NCBI RefSeq assembly: GCF_000478275.1 | Contig: NZ_ASJB01000045.1 | Span: forward strand, 62,001 to 126,000 | Length of the DNA stretch: 64,000 bases | Reading direction: 5' to 3' | From: Amycolatopsis orientalis DSM 40040 = KCTC 9412 | GTDB lineage: Bacteria > Actinomycetota > Actinomycetes > Mycobacteriales > Pseudonocardiaceae | In this document: in pieces, positions 48,720-57,229 of the stretch | How the letters are laid out: each line of letters begins with the position of its first letter | How positions within the stretch are numbered: position 1 is the stretch's first letter | Notes under the pieces: generated by a model | Database searches by the model: none | What the model was told of the DNA's origin: nothing | What the model saw: the letters and a program-made list of their open reading frames with translations, nothing else | Position numbers and translations under genes: made by a program

Positions 48720-49553
48720 ACCTTCCAGATGCGGCTTCGGCTTGCGCGCGTTCCAGAGTTCGAAGGCCCAGCCCCCGCCTTCACTCCAAGTCGTGAACGC
48801 CGCCTTCGACGGCAGCAGCACCGGCTGCTTGAACTTGACGTCGACGGCGAACGCCTCCGGCAGCCTGCCCTCGAACGCCGCGAGCGCGTGTGCCTTCGTC
48901 CACATGCCGTGCGCGATGGCGGCGGGGAAGCCGAACGCCTTGGCGGTGATCGCGTGCAGGTGGATCGGGTTGCGGTCGCCGGAGACCTCGGCGTAGCGAC
49001 GGCCGATGTCGGCGGGCACATGCCAGATCGCCGTGGGCGCGGGCTGGGCGAGCTGACCGCGTGACGTCTTCTCGCCGCTGCCGCCGCCGCGGCGCAGGTA
49101 CGTGCTGACGTCCGTCCAAACAGGACTGTCGTTCACGAGCAGCTCGCTGACGACGTCGAACTGCTTGCCCTTCTCGTGCGGGCGCAGCTCCTCGGCGCGC
49201 ACCCGCAGGGTGAACGACTCGTCGAGCCGCAGCGGCCGGTGCTGGGTGATGCGGTTGGCGACGTGCACCATGCCCAGCAACGGGAACGGGAAGTCGCGCT
49301 CGGTCATCAGCGCCATCTGCAGCGGGAACGCCAGCATATGCGGGTACGTCGCGGGCAGGACGTCGTCCAGCCGGAATCCGCACACCTGGTTGTACGCGGC
49401 GAGATGCGCGGGGTCGACGACGACGCCCTCGCGGACGAACTCGGTGCCCGGCAGCGTGTTCCCGCCGCTCTTGCGCAACGAGCCGAGCAGAGCCTTGGGA
49501 TACAGCGAAGACAGGCTCGGCGACTCGTGGAGTTCCTTGACGGCCATGCTCAC
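48702..49553 (-). CDS. htdX: MaoC-like 3-hydroxyacyl-thioester dehydratase (HtdX-like)
   Basis: 283 residues forming a double hot-dog. The C-terminal half carries the hydratase-2 motif YAEVSGDRNPIHLHAITAKAFGFPAAIAHGMW with catalytic Asp and His; the N-terminal half lacks it and shapes the acyl tunnel. It hydrates trans-2-enoyl thioesters or dehydrates 3-hydroxyacyl thioesters. The GTG start overlaps the FabG4 stop as GTGA. Gene order and length match the M. tuberculosis htdX-fabG4 pair. Confidence 0.88.
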   Translation of the reverse strand: MSMAVKELHESPSLSSLYPKALLGSLRKSGGNTLPGTEFVREGVVVDPAHLAAYNQVCGFRLDDVLPATYPHMLAFPLQMALMTERDFPFPLLGMVHVANRITQHRPLRLDESFTLRVRAEELRPHEKGKQFDVVSELLVNDSPVWTDVSTYLRRGGGSGEKTSRGQLAQPAPTAIWHVPADIGRRYAEVSGDRNPIHLHAITAKAFGFPAAIAHGMWTKAHALAAFEGRLPEAFAVDVKFKQPVLLPSKAAFTTWSEGGGWAFELWNARKPKPHLEGSVVAL

Positions 49554-50884
49554 GCCCCCAGCAGTGCCTGGCCGCAGACGCGGACCACGTTGCCGTTGAC
49601 CGCGGCCGACGCGGGGTTCGCGTACCAGGCGATCGTCTCGGCGACGTCCACCGGCAGCCCGCCCTGGCCGAGGCTCGACAGCCGTCGTCCGGCCTCGCGG
49701 ATGAACAGCGGGACCGCCGCGGTCATCTTGGTCTCGATGAAACCGGGCGCGACCGCGTTGATCGTGCCGCCGTACTCGGCGAGCTTCGGCGCACCGTCGT
49801 TCACCATGCCGATCACGCCCGCCTTGCTGGTGGCGTAGTTGGTCTGGCCGACGTTGCCCGCGATGCCCGCGATCGACGAGACGCCGATGATCCGGCCGTT
49901 CTCGTGCAGCACCTTGCCGGACAGGAGCTTCTCGTTCACCGCGAGCTGCGAGGCGAGGTTGACCGCGATGACCGAGTCCCAGCCGCCCTCGGTCATGTTG
50001 CCCAGCGTCTTGTCGCGGGTGATGCCCGCGTTGTGCACCACGATGTCGACGCCGCCGTGGCGTGTGGTCAGGTACTCGGCGAGCTTCTCCGGCGCGTCGG
50101 CGGCGGTGATGTCCAGCTGCAGCGAGGAGCCGCCGACCTTGTTGGCCACCCTGGACAGATCCGCGCCCTGCGCGGGGATGTCGAGCGCGACGACGTGGGC
50201 GCCGTCGCGGCCCAGCACCTCGGCGATGGCGGCGCCGATGCCGCGGGACGCGCCGGTCACCAGCGCGACCTTGCCGTCGAGCGGCTTCGCCCAGTCGGCC
50301 GGGGCGGAGGCTGTCTTGGTCTCGATGCCGACACGGATGACCTGGGCGTCGACGAAGGCCGACTTCGCCGACAACAGGAACCGGAGCGTGGACTCGGTGG
50401 CCTCTTCGGCACCTTCGGCGACGTATACGAGCTGAGCGGTGGCGCCGCGCTTCAGTTCCTTACCGACGGAGCGGACGAAGCCTTCGAGCGCGCGCTGAGC
50501 GATCCGCTCGTGCCCCTCCACCAGCTCGGGCGGGGTACCGAGGACGACGACCCGGCCCGACGGCCCGACACTGCGGATCACCGGGTGGAAGAAGTTGTAG
50601 ACCTCGCGAAGCTGCTTCGGGTCCTTCACGCCTGTCGCGTCGAAGACGAGTGCGGCGTGCTTGCCGGCCGCCGTCGAGACGACCTCGATGCCCGCGCGGT
50701 GCAGCTGTGCCTCGGCCACCTTTTCGAGGCGACCACCCGGCGCGGAGCCGAGAAGTGCGGGACCCTCGAGGGCGGGCTGGCCGGGCTTGTACCGGCGGAG
50801 CGTCGCGGGGTTCGGCAGGCCGAGCTTCGGCACCACGAACTTCCCCACCGGGGATTTCGTGAACTGCTGGTACCTGTCAGCCAT
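49550..50884 (-). CDS. fabG4: High-molecular-weight 3-oxoacyl-ACP reductase (FabG4-like)
   Basis: 444 residues, about 200 longer than ordinary FabG. Residues 1-200 form the inactive flavodoxin-like N-terminal domain seen in FabG4 (GRVVVLGTPPE and ALEGFVRSVGKEL recall a lost reductase fold). The active SDR domain has the NADH loop TGASRGIGAAIAE, NAG in VVHNAGITRD, and the Ser-Tyr-Lys triad in VSSIAGIAGNVGQTNYATSKAG. It reduces 3-oxoacyl thioesters, with NADH preferred in the family. It is first in an operon with htdX, under the palindromic operator at 50922-50943. Confidence 0.92.
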   Translation of the reverse strand: MADRYQQFTKSPVGKFVVPKLGLPNPATLRRYKPGQPALEGPALLGSAPGGRLEKVAEAQLHRAGIEVVSTAAGKHAALVFDATGVKDPKQLREVYNFFHPVIRSVGPSGRVVVLGTPPELVEGHERIAQRALEGFVRSVGKELKRGATAQLVYVAEGAEEATESTLRFLLSAKSAFVDAQVIRVGIETKTASAPADWAKPLDGKVALVTGASRGIGAAIAEVLGRDGAHVVALDIPAQGADLSRVANKVGGSSLQLDITAADAPEKLAEYLTTRHGGVDIVVHNAGITRDKTLGNMTEGGWDSVIAVNLASQLAVNEKLLSGKVLHENGRIIGVSSIAGIAGNVGQTNYATSKAGVIGMVNDGAPKLAEYGGTINAVAPGFIETKMTAAVPLFIREAGRRLSSLGQGGLPVDVAETIAWYANPASAAVNGNVVRVCGQALLGA

Positions 50885-50921
50885 CGCTTGCCTCCCGTGC
50901 AGTTTGCATCACGTCGCATTC

Positions 50922-50943
50922 TAACCTACTCGCTAGTAGGTTA
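50922..50943. promoter_or_regulatory. Fatty-acid regulon operator, between fabG4 and fadA2
   Basis: TAACCTACT (50922-50930) and AGTAGGTTA (50935-50943) form a perfect 9-bp inverted repeat around CGCT. It lies 38 bases from the fabG4 start and 34 from the fadA2 start, so one bound dimer could control both directions. It is the most symmetric of three copies in the window. Confidence 0.8.
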
Positions 50944-50976
50944 CAGTGTGAGAGAGCCTACGGAGGAGTGGAAAAA

Positions 50977-52266
50977 ATGGCCACGAAAAGGACGACACCC
51001 GTGCGCAAGGTCGCGATCATCGGCGGCAACCGGATCCCCTTCGCCCGTTCGAACGGTCCGTACTCGAAGGCGTCGAACCAGGACATGTTCACCGCCGCCC
51101 TCGACGGCCTGGTCAGCCGCTTCTCCCTGCAGGACGAGGTGATCGGCGAGGTCGCCGCCGGCGCCGTGCTCAAGCACGCCCGCGACTTCAACCTCGCCCG
51201 CGAAAGCGTCCTCGGCAGCAGGCTGAACCCCGCCACCCCGGCCTCCGACGTGCAGATGGCCTGCGGCACCGGCCTGCAGGCGATCGTCAACGTCGCCAAC
51301 AAGATCGCCCTCGGCCAGATCGACTCGGCCATCGCGGGCGGCGTCGACACCACGTCCGACGCCCCGCTGGCGGTCAACGACGACCTGCGGCAGATCCTCG
51401 TCCAGCTCAACGCCGCGAAGACGCTCCCCGAACGGCTGAAGCTCGCCGCGAAGCTGCGCCCCGGGCACATCGTCCCCGAGATCCCGCGCAACTCCGAGCC
51501 GCGCACCGGCCTCTCCATGGGCGAGCACGCGGCGCTGACCGCGAAGGTCTGGGACATCACCCGCGAGGCACAGGACGAACTCGCCGCCACCAGCCACCAG
51601 CGCCTGGGCGCCGCGTACGACAGCGGTTTCTTCGACGACCTGGTGACGCCGTACCTGAAGCTCGCCCGCGACCAGAACCTGCGGCCGGACTCCAGTGTCG
51701 AGAAGCTCGCGAAGCTGAAGCCCGCTTTCGGCGGCCCCGACGGCACGATGACCGCGGGCAACTCGACGCCGCTGTCCGACGGCGCTTCGACGGTCCTGCT
51801 CGCCACCGAGCAGTGGGCGAAGGCCCGGAAGCTGCCGGTGCTGGCGTACCTGACGTTCTCGCAGACCGCCGCCGTCGACTACGTCCACGGTGACGAAGGG
51901 CTGCTGATGGCGCCCGCGTACGCGGTCCCGCGGATGCTCGAACGCGCCGGGATCACCCTGCAGGACTTCGACTTCTACGAGATCCACGAGGCCTTCGCCT
52001 CGCAGGTGCTCGCGACCCTCAGGGCGTGGGAGGACCCCGCGTTCGCCAAGCAGAAGCTGGGCCTCGACGAGCCGCTCGGTTCCATCGATCGGGCGAAGCT
52101 GAACGTCAACGGTTCGTCGCTGGCGGCCGGGCACCCGTTCGCCGCGACCGGCGGCCGTATCGTCGCCACGCTCGCGAAGCTGTTGAACGAGAAGGGATCC
52201 GGCCGCGGCCTCATCTCGATCTGCGCGGCGGGCGGCCAGGGCATCACCGCGATCCTCGAGAAGTAG
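50977..52266 (+). CDS. fadA2: Acetyl-CoA acyltransferase / thiolase (FadA2-like)
   Basis: About 429 residues. The nucleophilic Cys is in VQMACGTGLQAIVNVANK, the His in EIHEAFASQVLAT, and the second base Cys in SICAAGGQGI. NVNGSSLAAGHPFAATGGR is the thiolase loop. It cleaves 3-ketoacyl-CoA in the last beta-oxidation step, or condenses in reverse. ATG 50977 lies nine bases after GGAGGA; an in-frame GTG at 50968 abuts that site and is less likely. It is divergent from fabG4 and ends at a GC-rich hairpin. Confidence 0.92.
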   Translation: MATKRTTPVRKVAIIGGNRIPFARSNGPYSKASNQDMFTAALDGLVSRFSLQDEVIGEVAAGAVLKHARDFNLARESVLGSRLNPATPASDVQMACGTGLQAIVNVANKIALGQIDSAIAGGVDTTSDAPLAVNDDLRQILVQLNAAKTLPERLKLAAKLRPGHIVPEIPRNSEPRTGLSMGEHAALTAKVWDITREAQDELAATSHQRLGAAYDSGFFDDLVTPYLKLARDQNLRPDSSVEKLAKLKPAFGGPDGTMTAGNSTPLSDGASTVLLATEQWAKARKLPVLAYLTFSQTAAVDYVHGDEGLLMAPAYAVPRMLERAGITLQDFDFYEIHEAFASQVLATLRAWEDPAFAKQKLGLDEPLGSIDRAKLNVNGSSLAAGHPFAATGGRIVATLAKLLNEKGSGRGLISICAAGGQGITAILEK

Positions 52267-52295
52267 TCCGTTCGCCTGGAGCGGATCCGGGAAAA

Positions 52296-52323
52296 ACCCC
52301 GGTGCCTTTGTCGGCACCGGGGT
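52296..52323 (+). terminator. Terminator-like hairpin after fadA2
   Basis: ACCCCGGTGCC and GGCACCGGGGT make an 11-bp stem with a six-base loop. It is followed only by CTAGTTTG, so T-richness is modest. It separates fadA2 from the ABC operon that starts at 52337. Confidence 0.75.
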
Positions 52324-52336
52324 CTAGTTTGTCCGC

Positions 52337-53290
52337 ATGTTCGCAGTTCAGGCGAAAGCGCTGGTCAAGACCTATGGGTCCACACGGGCGCTCGACGGGG
52401 TCGATCTGTCGATCCCGACGGGCAAGGTGCTGGGCCTGCTGGGGCCGAACGGCGCCGGCAAGACGACCACGGTCCGCATCCTGACCACGCTGCTTCGCCC
52501 TGATTCGGGCGAAGCGGAGGTGGCCGGGCATGACGTGCTGGCCCAGCCCGACGCCGTCCGGCGGTCGATCGGGCTCTCCGGGCAGTACGCCGCCGTGGAC
52601 GAGAACCTCACCGGGTTCGAGAACCTGTACATGGTCGGCAGGCTGTACGGGAGCAAGAAGGCCGCGGCGAAGGCCAGGGCGCGGGAACTCCTGGCGCGGT
52701 TCCGGCTGGAGGACGCGGCCGACAGGCCGGCCAAGACGTACTCCGGCGGGATGCGGCGCAGGCTCGACCTCGCGGGCGCGCTGGTCGCCGAGCCGACCGT
52801 GGTGATCCTCGACGAACCGACCACCGGGCTCGACCCGCGCGGCCGGATCGACACCTGGGAGGTCATCAAGGAACTCGTCGCCGACGGCACCACGGTCCTG
52901 CTGACCACGCAGTACCTGGAGGAGGCCGACCAGCTCGCCGACTCGATCGTGGTGATCGACAAGGGGAAGGTCATCGCCCGCGGCACGGCCGACGAACTCA
53001 AGCAGGAGATCGGCGGCGAGCGGCTGGAGCTGGTCGTGGCGGAAACGAGCGATCTCGCCATCACCACGCAGGTGCTCACCGAGGTCGGCTCGGGGACACC
53101 GACGGTCGACGAGCACACCCGCAAGGTCGACGTCCTGGTCGAGGGCGGGCCGAAGGCCCTGATCGAGGCACTGCGACGGCTGGACGGCCACGGCGTCGCC
53201 GTCCAGGACGTCGCGCTGCACCGGCCGACGCTCGACGACGTCTTCCTTTCGCTGACGGGGCACGCCACGGACGAGGGAGAAAAGCAGTGA
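52337..53290 (+). CDS. Daunorubicin-resistance-type ABC transporter, ATP-binding protein (DrrA family)
   Basis: 317 residues. Walker A is LLGPNGAGKTTTVRIL, the Q-loop segment SIGLSGQYAAVDENLTGFENL, the signature TYSGGMRRRLDLAGAL and Walker B TVVILDEPTTGLDPRGR. The C-terminal extension RRLDGHGVAVQDVALHRPTLDDVFLSLTG is the DrrA hallmark. It energises the permease encoded by the next gene, which it overlaps by four bases. Substrate unknown; homologues export antibiotics or lipids. Confidence 0.92.
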   Translation: MFAVQAKALVKTYGSTRALDGVDLSIPTGKVLGLLGPNGAGKTTTVRILTTLLRPDSGEAEVAGHDVLAQPDAVRRSIGLSGQYAAVDENLTGFENLYMVGRLYGSKKAAAKARARELLARFRLEDAADRPAKTYSGGMRRRLDLAGALVAEPTVVILDEPTTGLDPRGRIDTWEVIKELVADGTTVLLTTQYLEEADQLADSIVVIDKGKVIARGTADELKQEIGGERLELVVAETSDLAITTQVLTEVGSGTPTVDEHTRKVDVLVEGGPKALIEALRRLDGHGVAVQDVALHRPTLDDVFLSLTGHATDEGEKQ

Positions 53291-54090
53291 GCGCGGTCGC
53301 GAAGGCCTTCTCCGACGGTGGCGTGATCACCTGGCGGAACCTGAAGAACGTCCAGCGCAACCCGGACTGGCTGATGGCGGCGACCCTGCAGCCGATCATG
53401 TTCGTGTTGCTGTTCGCGTATGTCTTCGGCGACGCGATCGGCGGCGAAGCGGGCGGGCTCGCGTACCGCGAGTTCCTGATCGCCGGCATCTTCGCGCAGA
53501 CGGTCGCGTTCAACTCGGCGTTCACCGTGATCGGGTTCGCGAACGACCTGCAGAAGGGCATCATCGACCGGTTCCGCTCCCTGCCGATCTCGCGGCTCGC
53601 GGTGATCTTCGGCCGGACGACGTCGGATCTGGTGATCAGCGTGGTGGCGCTGGTCGTCATGTCGCTGTGCGGGCTGCTCGTCGGCTGGCGGATCCGCGGC
53701 AGCTTCCTCGACGCGGTGCTCGGGTACCTGGTGATGCTGATGTTCGCCTGGGCGCTGTCCTGGGTCGGCGCGTGGATCGGGCTCGTCGCGCGCAGTGTCG
53801 AGGTCGCGCAGAGCGCCGGGCTGATGTGGATGTTCCCGCTGAGCTTCATCTCGACCGCGTTCGTCCCGGCGGACAAACTGCCCGGGGTGCTGAAGGCGAT
53901 CGCCGACTGGAACCCGTTCACGGCGGTGATCAACTCGGCGCGCGACCTGTTCGGGAACCGCTTCGGCGCGGCACCGACGGGCTGGCCGGCCGAGCACGCC
54001 TCGCTGTACGCGATCCTGTGCTGCGTCGCCATCATCGCGATCTTCGCGCCCCTGGCGACGGCCCAGTACAAGAAGGTCGCGAGCCGCTGA
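53287..54090 (+). CDS. ABC-2 type permease (DrrB family)
   Basis: 267 residues with six membrane helices of the ABC-2 type: PIMFVLLFAYVFGDAI, FLIAGIFAQTVAFNSAF, DLVISVVALVVMSLCGLLVGW, LVMLMFAWALSWVGAWIGL, LMWMFPLSFISTAFVP and the last near ILCCVAIIAIFAPLA. The GFANDLQKGIIDRFRSLPISRLAV loop is the conserved ATPase-contact region. The GTG start is coupled to the upstream ATPase stop (GTGA). Confidence 0.92.
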   Translation: MSAVAKAFSDGGVITWRNLKNVQRNPDWLMAATLQPIMFVLLFAYVFGDAIGGEAGGLAYREFLIAGIFAQTVAFNSAFTVIGFANDLQKGIIDRFRSLPISRLAVIFGRTTSDLVISVVALVVMSLCGLLVGWRIRGSFLDAVLGYLVMLMFAWALSWVGAWIGLVARSVEVAQSAGLMWMFPLSFISTAFVPADKLPGVLKAIADWNPFTAVINSARDLFGNRFGAAPTGWPAEHASLYAILCCVAIIAIFAPLATAQYKKVASR

Positions 54091-54188
54091 GAATTTTTCT
54101 GAACGAAATGTCGAACCGTCGTCGAGCCGCTCGACGCGTCGGTGAAGGCGGGGTAGAAACAGCCCCGCCAAGACACTGAGGAGCAGCG

Positions 54189-54560
54189 ATGCGGTTTCTG
54201 ATGATGCACCGGCTCGACGAGAGCGCCCCGGAAGCCTGGAACCCCAGCAAGGAGTTCATCGAGAAGATGGGCGCCTTCATCCAGGACTCGTTCGAGAAGG
54301 GCTTCCTGATCACGGCCGAGGGTGTGCACCCGTCGGAGAAGGGCGCGAAGGTCCGCAAGGTGCGCGGCGGCAAGATCACCGCCACCGACGGCCCGTTCAC
54401 CGAGGCCAAGGAGGTCATCGGCGGGTTCGCGCTGATCAACGCCAAGGACCTGGCCGAGGCCGTCTCGTTCGCCGAGTCCTACGCCGCCCTCTTCGACGAG
54501 ATCGAGGTCGAGGTCCGGACGGTTGTCGAGATGGAGGACGTCGAAGCCTTCACCTCGTGA
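54189..54560 (+). CDS. YciI/DGPF-domain protein (solitary)
   Basis: 123 residues, ferredoxin-like YCII/DGPF fold: MRFLMMHRLDESAPEAWNPSKEF, GGKITATDGPFTEAKEVIGGFALI with the name-giving DGPF, and a last strand EVEVRTVVEMEDVEAF. Such proteins form dimers of unknown function and usually accompany ECF41/ECF42 sigma factors. This one has none beside it, although a sigma factor with two DGPF-type genes lies at 60 kb. GAGGAGCAGCG precedes the ATG. Confidence 0.87.
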   Translation: MRFLMMHRLDESAPEAWNPSKEFIEKMGAFIQDSFEKGFLITAEGVHPSEKGAKVRKVRGGKITATDGPFTEAKEVIGGFALINAKDLAEAVSFAESYAALFDEIEVEVRTVVEMEDVEAFTS

Positions 54561-54567
54561 CCCCACA

Positions 54568-54616
54568 CGCGTTTAGTCCTCTGGATGCGCTTTTCGCATC
54601 CAGAGGACTAAACGCG
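54568..54616. terminator. Perfect 22-bp hairpin between convergent genes
   Basis: Arms 54568-54589 and 54595-54616 are perfectly complementary with a five-base loop (CTTTT). The arm contains TTTAGTCCTCTGGATGCG, sharing GTCCTCTGGATGCG with the hairpin at 14371-14441. It starts eight bases after the DGPF gene and ends five bases before the end of the convergent DoxX gene. Confidence 0.78.
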
Positions 54617-54620
54617 GGCG

Positions 54621-55127
54621 TTACTTCGTGATGGCCTTCTCGGCCTTCTTCGCCAGCTTCTCGGCGCGCTTCTCCGTCTTCGACGCGGCCCGGCGGGCGC
54701 GCCAGCCGAGCGACGGCTTGCCCGCGGTGTCGGCGGCGGCCAGCAGGAGGCCGCCGGCGAGTCCGGCGTTCTTGATGAACTGGATCTGCTGCTGCTGACG
54801 TTCGGCCGGTTCCTTGATCTCCCAGAACCGGTGCGCGGCCAGCGTCGTCGGGACGAGGCTGCCGAGCAGCAGCAGCGAGGCCAGCCGCGGCGCCTTGCCC
54901 GCGGCGAGCGCGACCCCGGCGCCGACCTTCACCGCCGCGTCGATCCGGACCAGGGTGGCGGGGTCGCGCGGCACCGACTCCGGCACCACGCCCTCCAGCT
55001 TGTCGAAGGACTCGGTGAGGAACGGCTCCGCGGCCTTCGCGTGGCCCTGGGTGTCCCTCAGCGCGCCGATCCCGCCGGAGATGAAGATCGCGGCGAGGAG
55101 CGGACGTGCGACGCGGCGGAGAATCAC
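54621..55127 (-). CDS. DoxX family membrane protein
   Basis: 168 residues. VARPLLAAIFISGGIGALRD is the standard DoxX start, followed by LVRIDAAVKVGAGVALAAGKAPRLASLLLLGSLVPTT and KNAGLAGGLLLAAADT as further membrane segments. The C-terminus is a Lys/Arg/Ala-rich cytoplasmic tail (KTEKRAEKLAKKAEKA). DoxX proteins form membrane complexes linked to thiol and oxidative stress in mycobacteria. The start is a GTG after AAAGG. Confidence 0.85.
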   Translation of the reverse strand: MILRRVARPLLAAIFISGGIGALRDTQGHAKAAEPFLTESFDKLEGVVPESVPRDPATLVRIDAAVKVGAGVALAAGKAPRLASLLLLGSLVPTTLAAHRFWEIKEPAERQQQQIQFIKNAGLAGGLLLAAADTAGKPSLGWRARRAASKTEKRAEKLAKKAEKAITK

Positions 55128-55258
55128 GGTCGTAGCCTTTCTTGATCCGGACCAGGGAAAGCAAATCTATCCCCAGACTTCCCGCCTGCCAGGGCGCCGA
55201 ACCGCGCTAACGGGGTATCCGTGAATATTTCTCTGGTGCTAGACGGCACTAGATTCCG

Positions 55259-56290
55259 TTAGCGAGCCGGATACGTCTTCGGCAGCTTGAACCCGCGGTC
55301 CGCCGCGACCTCCCGCAGCCTGTCCGGATAGTCGGTGATGATGCCGTCGACGCCGTCGTCGATGAGCTTGTGCATCGTGGCCGGGTCGTCGATCGTCCAG
55401 GGCACGACCTTGATCCCCGCGCGGTGCGCCTCGGTGACCAGCGCCTTCGTGGTGAACGGCCGGTAGTCCGGGTCGCCGACCTTGCCGCCCTGCGGATTGC
55501 CGTGCACCGGCGAAAGCGCGCTCGCGCCGAACGACTGCACCGCACGGACGGGGCTGCCCCCGAAGTCGTCGATGTCGAGGCCGCCGAGCCACGGCGACTT
55601 ACCCGGCTGCCCGACCTGGAGGAACTCGGGCTGGGTCAGCGCGACCACCGGAAGCCACGGCGCGACCTCGCGCAGCCGCCTCAGCGTGCCCCAGTCGAAA
55701 CTCTGGACGGTGACGTTGCGCGCGAACCCAGACCGCAGGATCTCGCCCACCGCCCGCTGGACGAACTGCTCGCGCGGCGCGGTCTCCTGCGGAGCGGCGG
55801 CCTCGACCTTCGTCTCGATGTTGAATTTGACGCCCCACGCGTGACGCTCGCGCGCCAGCTGGAACAGCTCGGCGAGCGTCGGCATCTTGGCGCCGGGGGA
55901 GAGCGTCTGGCCGGGGTGGGCAGGCTGGCGGATGGACCCGCAGTCCAGCGTGCGGACCTGGGCGAACGTCAGGTCCTTCACGTACTTCCCGACGTACGGG
56001 TACGCCGGGTCGCCCGGCGTCGCGGGTGCGGTGTCACGGCACTTCGCGGGTGTCGTCTTGCGGTCGTGGGTGATCACCTCGCGACCGTCCTTGGTGATCT
56101 GGATGTCGAGTTCGAGCGTGGTCACCCCCAGTTCCATCCCCTTGCCGAACGACGCGAGCGTGCTCTCGACCGTGAGGCCGAGGCCACCGCGGTGGGCCTG
56201 GATGTCGAAGGCGCGGCGCGGGTGCGCGTCGGCGACCCCGGCCGTGGTGAGGGTGAGCGCGGTGGCGATGACCAGCGCAAAGGTCTTCAT
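55259..56290 (-). CDS. Secreted glycerophosphodiester phosphodiesterase
   Basis: 343 residues. A Sec signal ends near GVADA. The GDPD TIM barrel shows IQAHRGGLGLTVESTLASF (catalytic His, Arg, and Glu), LELDIQITKDGREVITHDRK (metal Glu/Asp, catalytic His), VKFNIETKVEA, and the final PWTIDDPATMHKLIDDGVDGIITDYP. It hydrolyses glycerophosphodiesters from deacylated lipids outside the cell. It is divergent from a MerR gene. ATG 56290 is chosen because earlier in-frame codons enter the intergenic operator region. Confidence 0.9.
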   Translation of the reverse strand: MKTFALVIATALTLTTAGVADAHPRRAFDIQAHRGGLGLTVESTLASFGKGMELGVTTLELDIQITKDGREVITHDRKTTPAKCRDTAPATPGDPAYPYVGKYVKDLTFAQVRTLDCGSIRQPAHPGQTLSPGAKMPTLAELFQLARERHAWGVKFNIETKVEAAAPQETAPREQFVQRAVGEILRSGFARNVTVQSFDWGTLRRLREVAPWLPVVALTQPEFLQVGQPGKSPWLGGLDIDDFGGSPVRAVQSFGASALSPVHGNPQGGKVGDPDYRPFTTKALVTEAHRAGIKVVPWTIDDPATMHKLIDDGVDGIITDYPDRLREVAADRGFKLPKTYPAR

Positions 56291-56329
56291 GGCGGAACCA
56301 TGACACAGCCGGGTGAACTTCGATTGACT

Positions 56330-56344
56330 TTGACGCAACGTCAA
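56330..56344. promoter_or_regulatory. TTGACG-CAA-CGTCAA inverted repeat before the MerR gene
   Basis: A perfect 6-bp inverted repeat with a three-base centre, 12-18 bases before the MerR start. TTGACT at 56325-56330 adjoins it and could be a -35 element. A site of this kind between divergent genes fits autoregulation by the MerR protein. Confidence 0.5.
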
Positions 56345-56361
56345 CCTCTACCGTCGTGGAC

Positions 56362-57123
56362 ATGCCGAACGAGAAGGAGTGGTCGATCCAGGACATCGCC
56401 CGCTCGGCGGGGACCACGAGCCGCACGCTGCGCCACTACGGCGACATCGGGCTGCTCGAACCGAGCCGGGTGGGGAGCAACGGATACCGCTACTACGACC
56501 AGGACGCGCTGGTGCGGCTGCAACGGATCCTGCTGCTTCGCGAACTCGGGCTGAGCCTGCCCGCGATCGGCGAAGTCCTCGAAGGGGAGCAGGACACGAC
56601 GGCGGCGCTACGCACGCACCTGAAGTGGCTGGAGCAGGAGCGACAGCGGCTCGGACGGCAGATCGAATCGGTCAAAACGACCTTGAGGAAGACGGAGAGA
56701 GGTGAACGACTGATGGCAACGGAAGTGTTCGACGGCTTCGACCACACGAAGTACGAGAAAGAGGTCACCGAACGCTGGGGCGCCGACGCCTACAAGCAGG
56801 GCGACCAGTGGTGGAAGTCGCTGAGCGCCGAGGACAAGAAGGCGCATCAGCAGGAGCAGAAGGACATCGCGGCCGCTTTCGGGGAAGCCCGCGCGAAGGG
56901 CCTGCCCGCTGACGGCGACGAGGCGCAGGCGCTCACGCAGCGGCTGTACGACTGGCTCCGGCCGGCCGTGCGCGCGGTGTCGAAGGGCTACTTCGCCGGT
57001 CTCGGGCAGCTTTACGTCGACGACCCGCGCTACGGGCAGTACGACGAGAAGCACGGTGCGGGAACCGCGGAGTACATCCGCGACGCGATGGCGGTCTACG
57101 CCGAGCGGAACCTGCGGGATTAA
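56362..57123 (+). CDS. MerR family regulator with TipAS antibiotic-recognition domain
   Basis: About 253 residues. The MerR DNA-binding domain is WSIQDIARSAGTTSRTLRHYGDIGLLEPSRVGSNGYRYYD, then a long coiled dimer helix (LKWLEQERQRLGRQIESVKTTL). The C-terminal 140 residues match the TipAS domain, with KYEKEVTERWGADAYKQGDQWW and GLGQLYVDDPRYGQYDEKHGAGTAEYIRDAM. TipAL proteins bind thiopeptide-like drugs and activate their own promoter. An internal start near MATEVFDGFD could also give a stand-alone TipAS. A GTG at 56356 is an alternative start. Confidence 0.9.
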   Translation: MPNEKEWSIQDIARSAGTTSRTLRHYGDIGLLEPSRVGSNGYRYYDQDALVRLQRILLLRELGLSLPAIGEVLEGEQDTTAALRTHLKWLEQERQRLGRQIESVKTTLRKTERGERLMATEVFDGFDHTKYEKEVTERWGADAYKQGDQWWKSLSAEDKKAHQQEQKDIAAAFGEARAKGLPADGDEAQALTQRLYDWLRPAVRAVSKGYFAGLGQLYVDDPRYGQYDEKHGAGTAEYIRDAMAVYAERNLRD

Positions 57124-57229
57124 GACCGAAGGACGGGGCTGCAGACCCGTCCACTCGGCGTAACCCGCCGCGACACGCCTATCCCTCTATGGCGGAATAT
57201 CGGACCCACGCTAGAAACGCCGATAGCGT

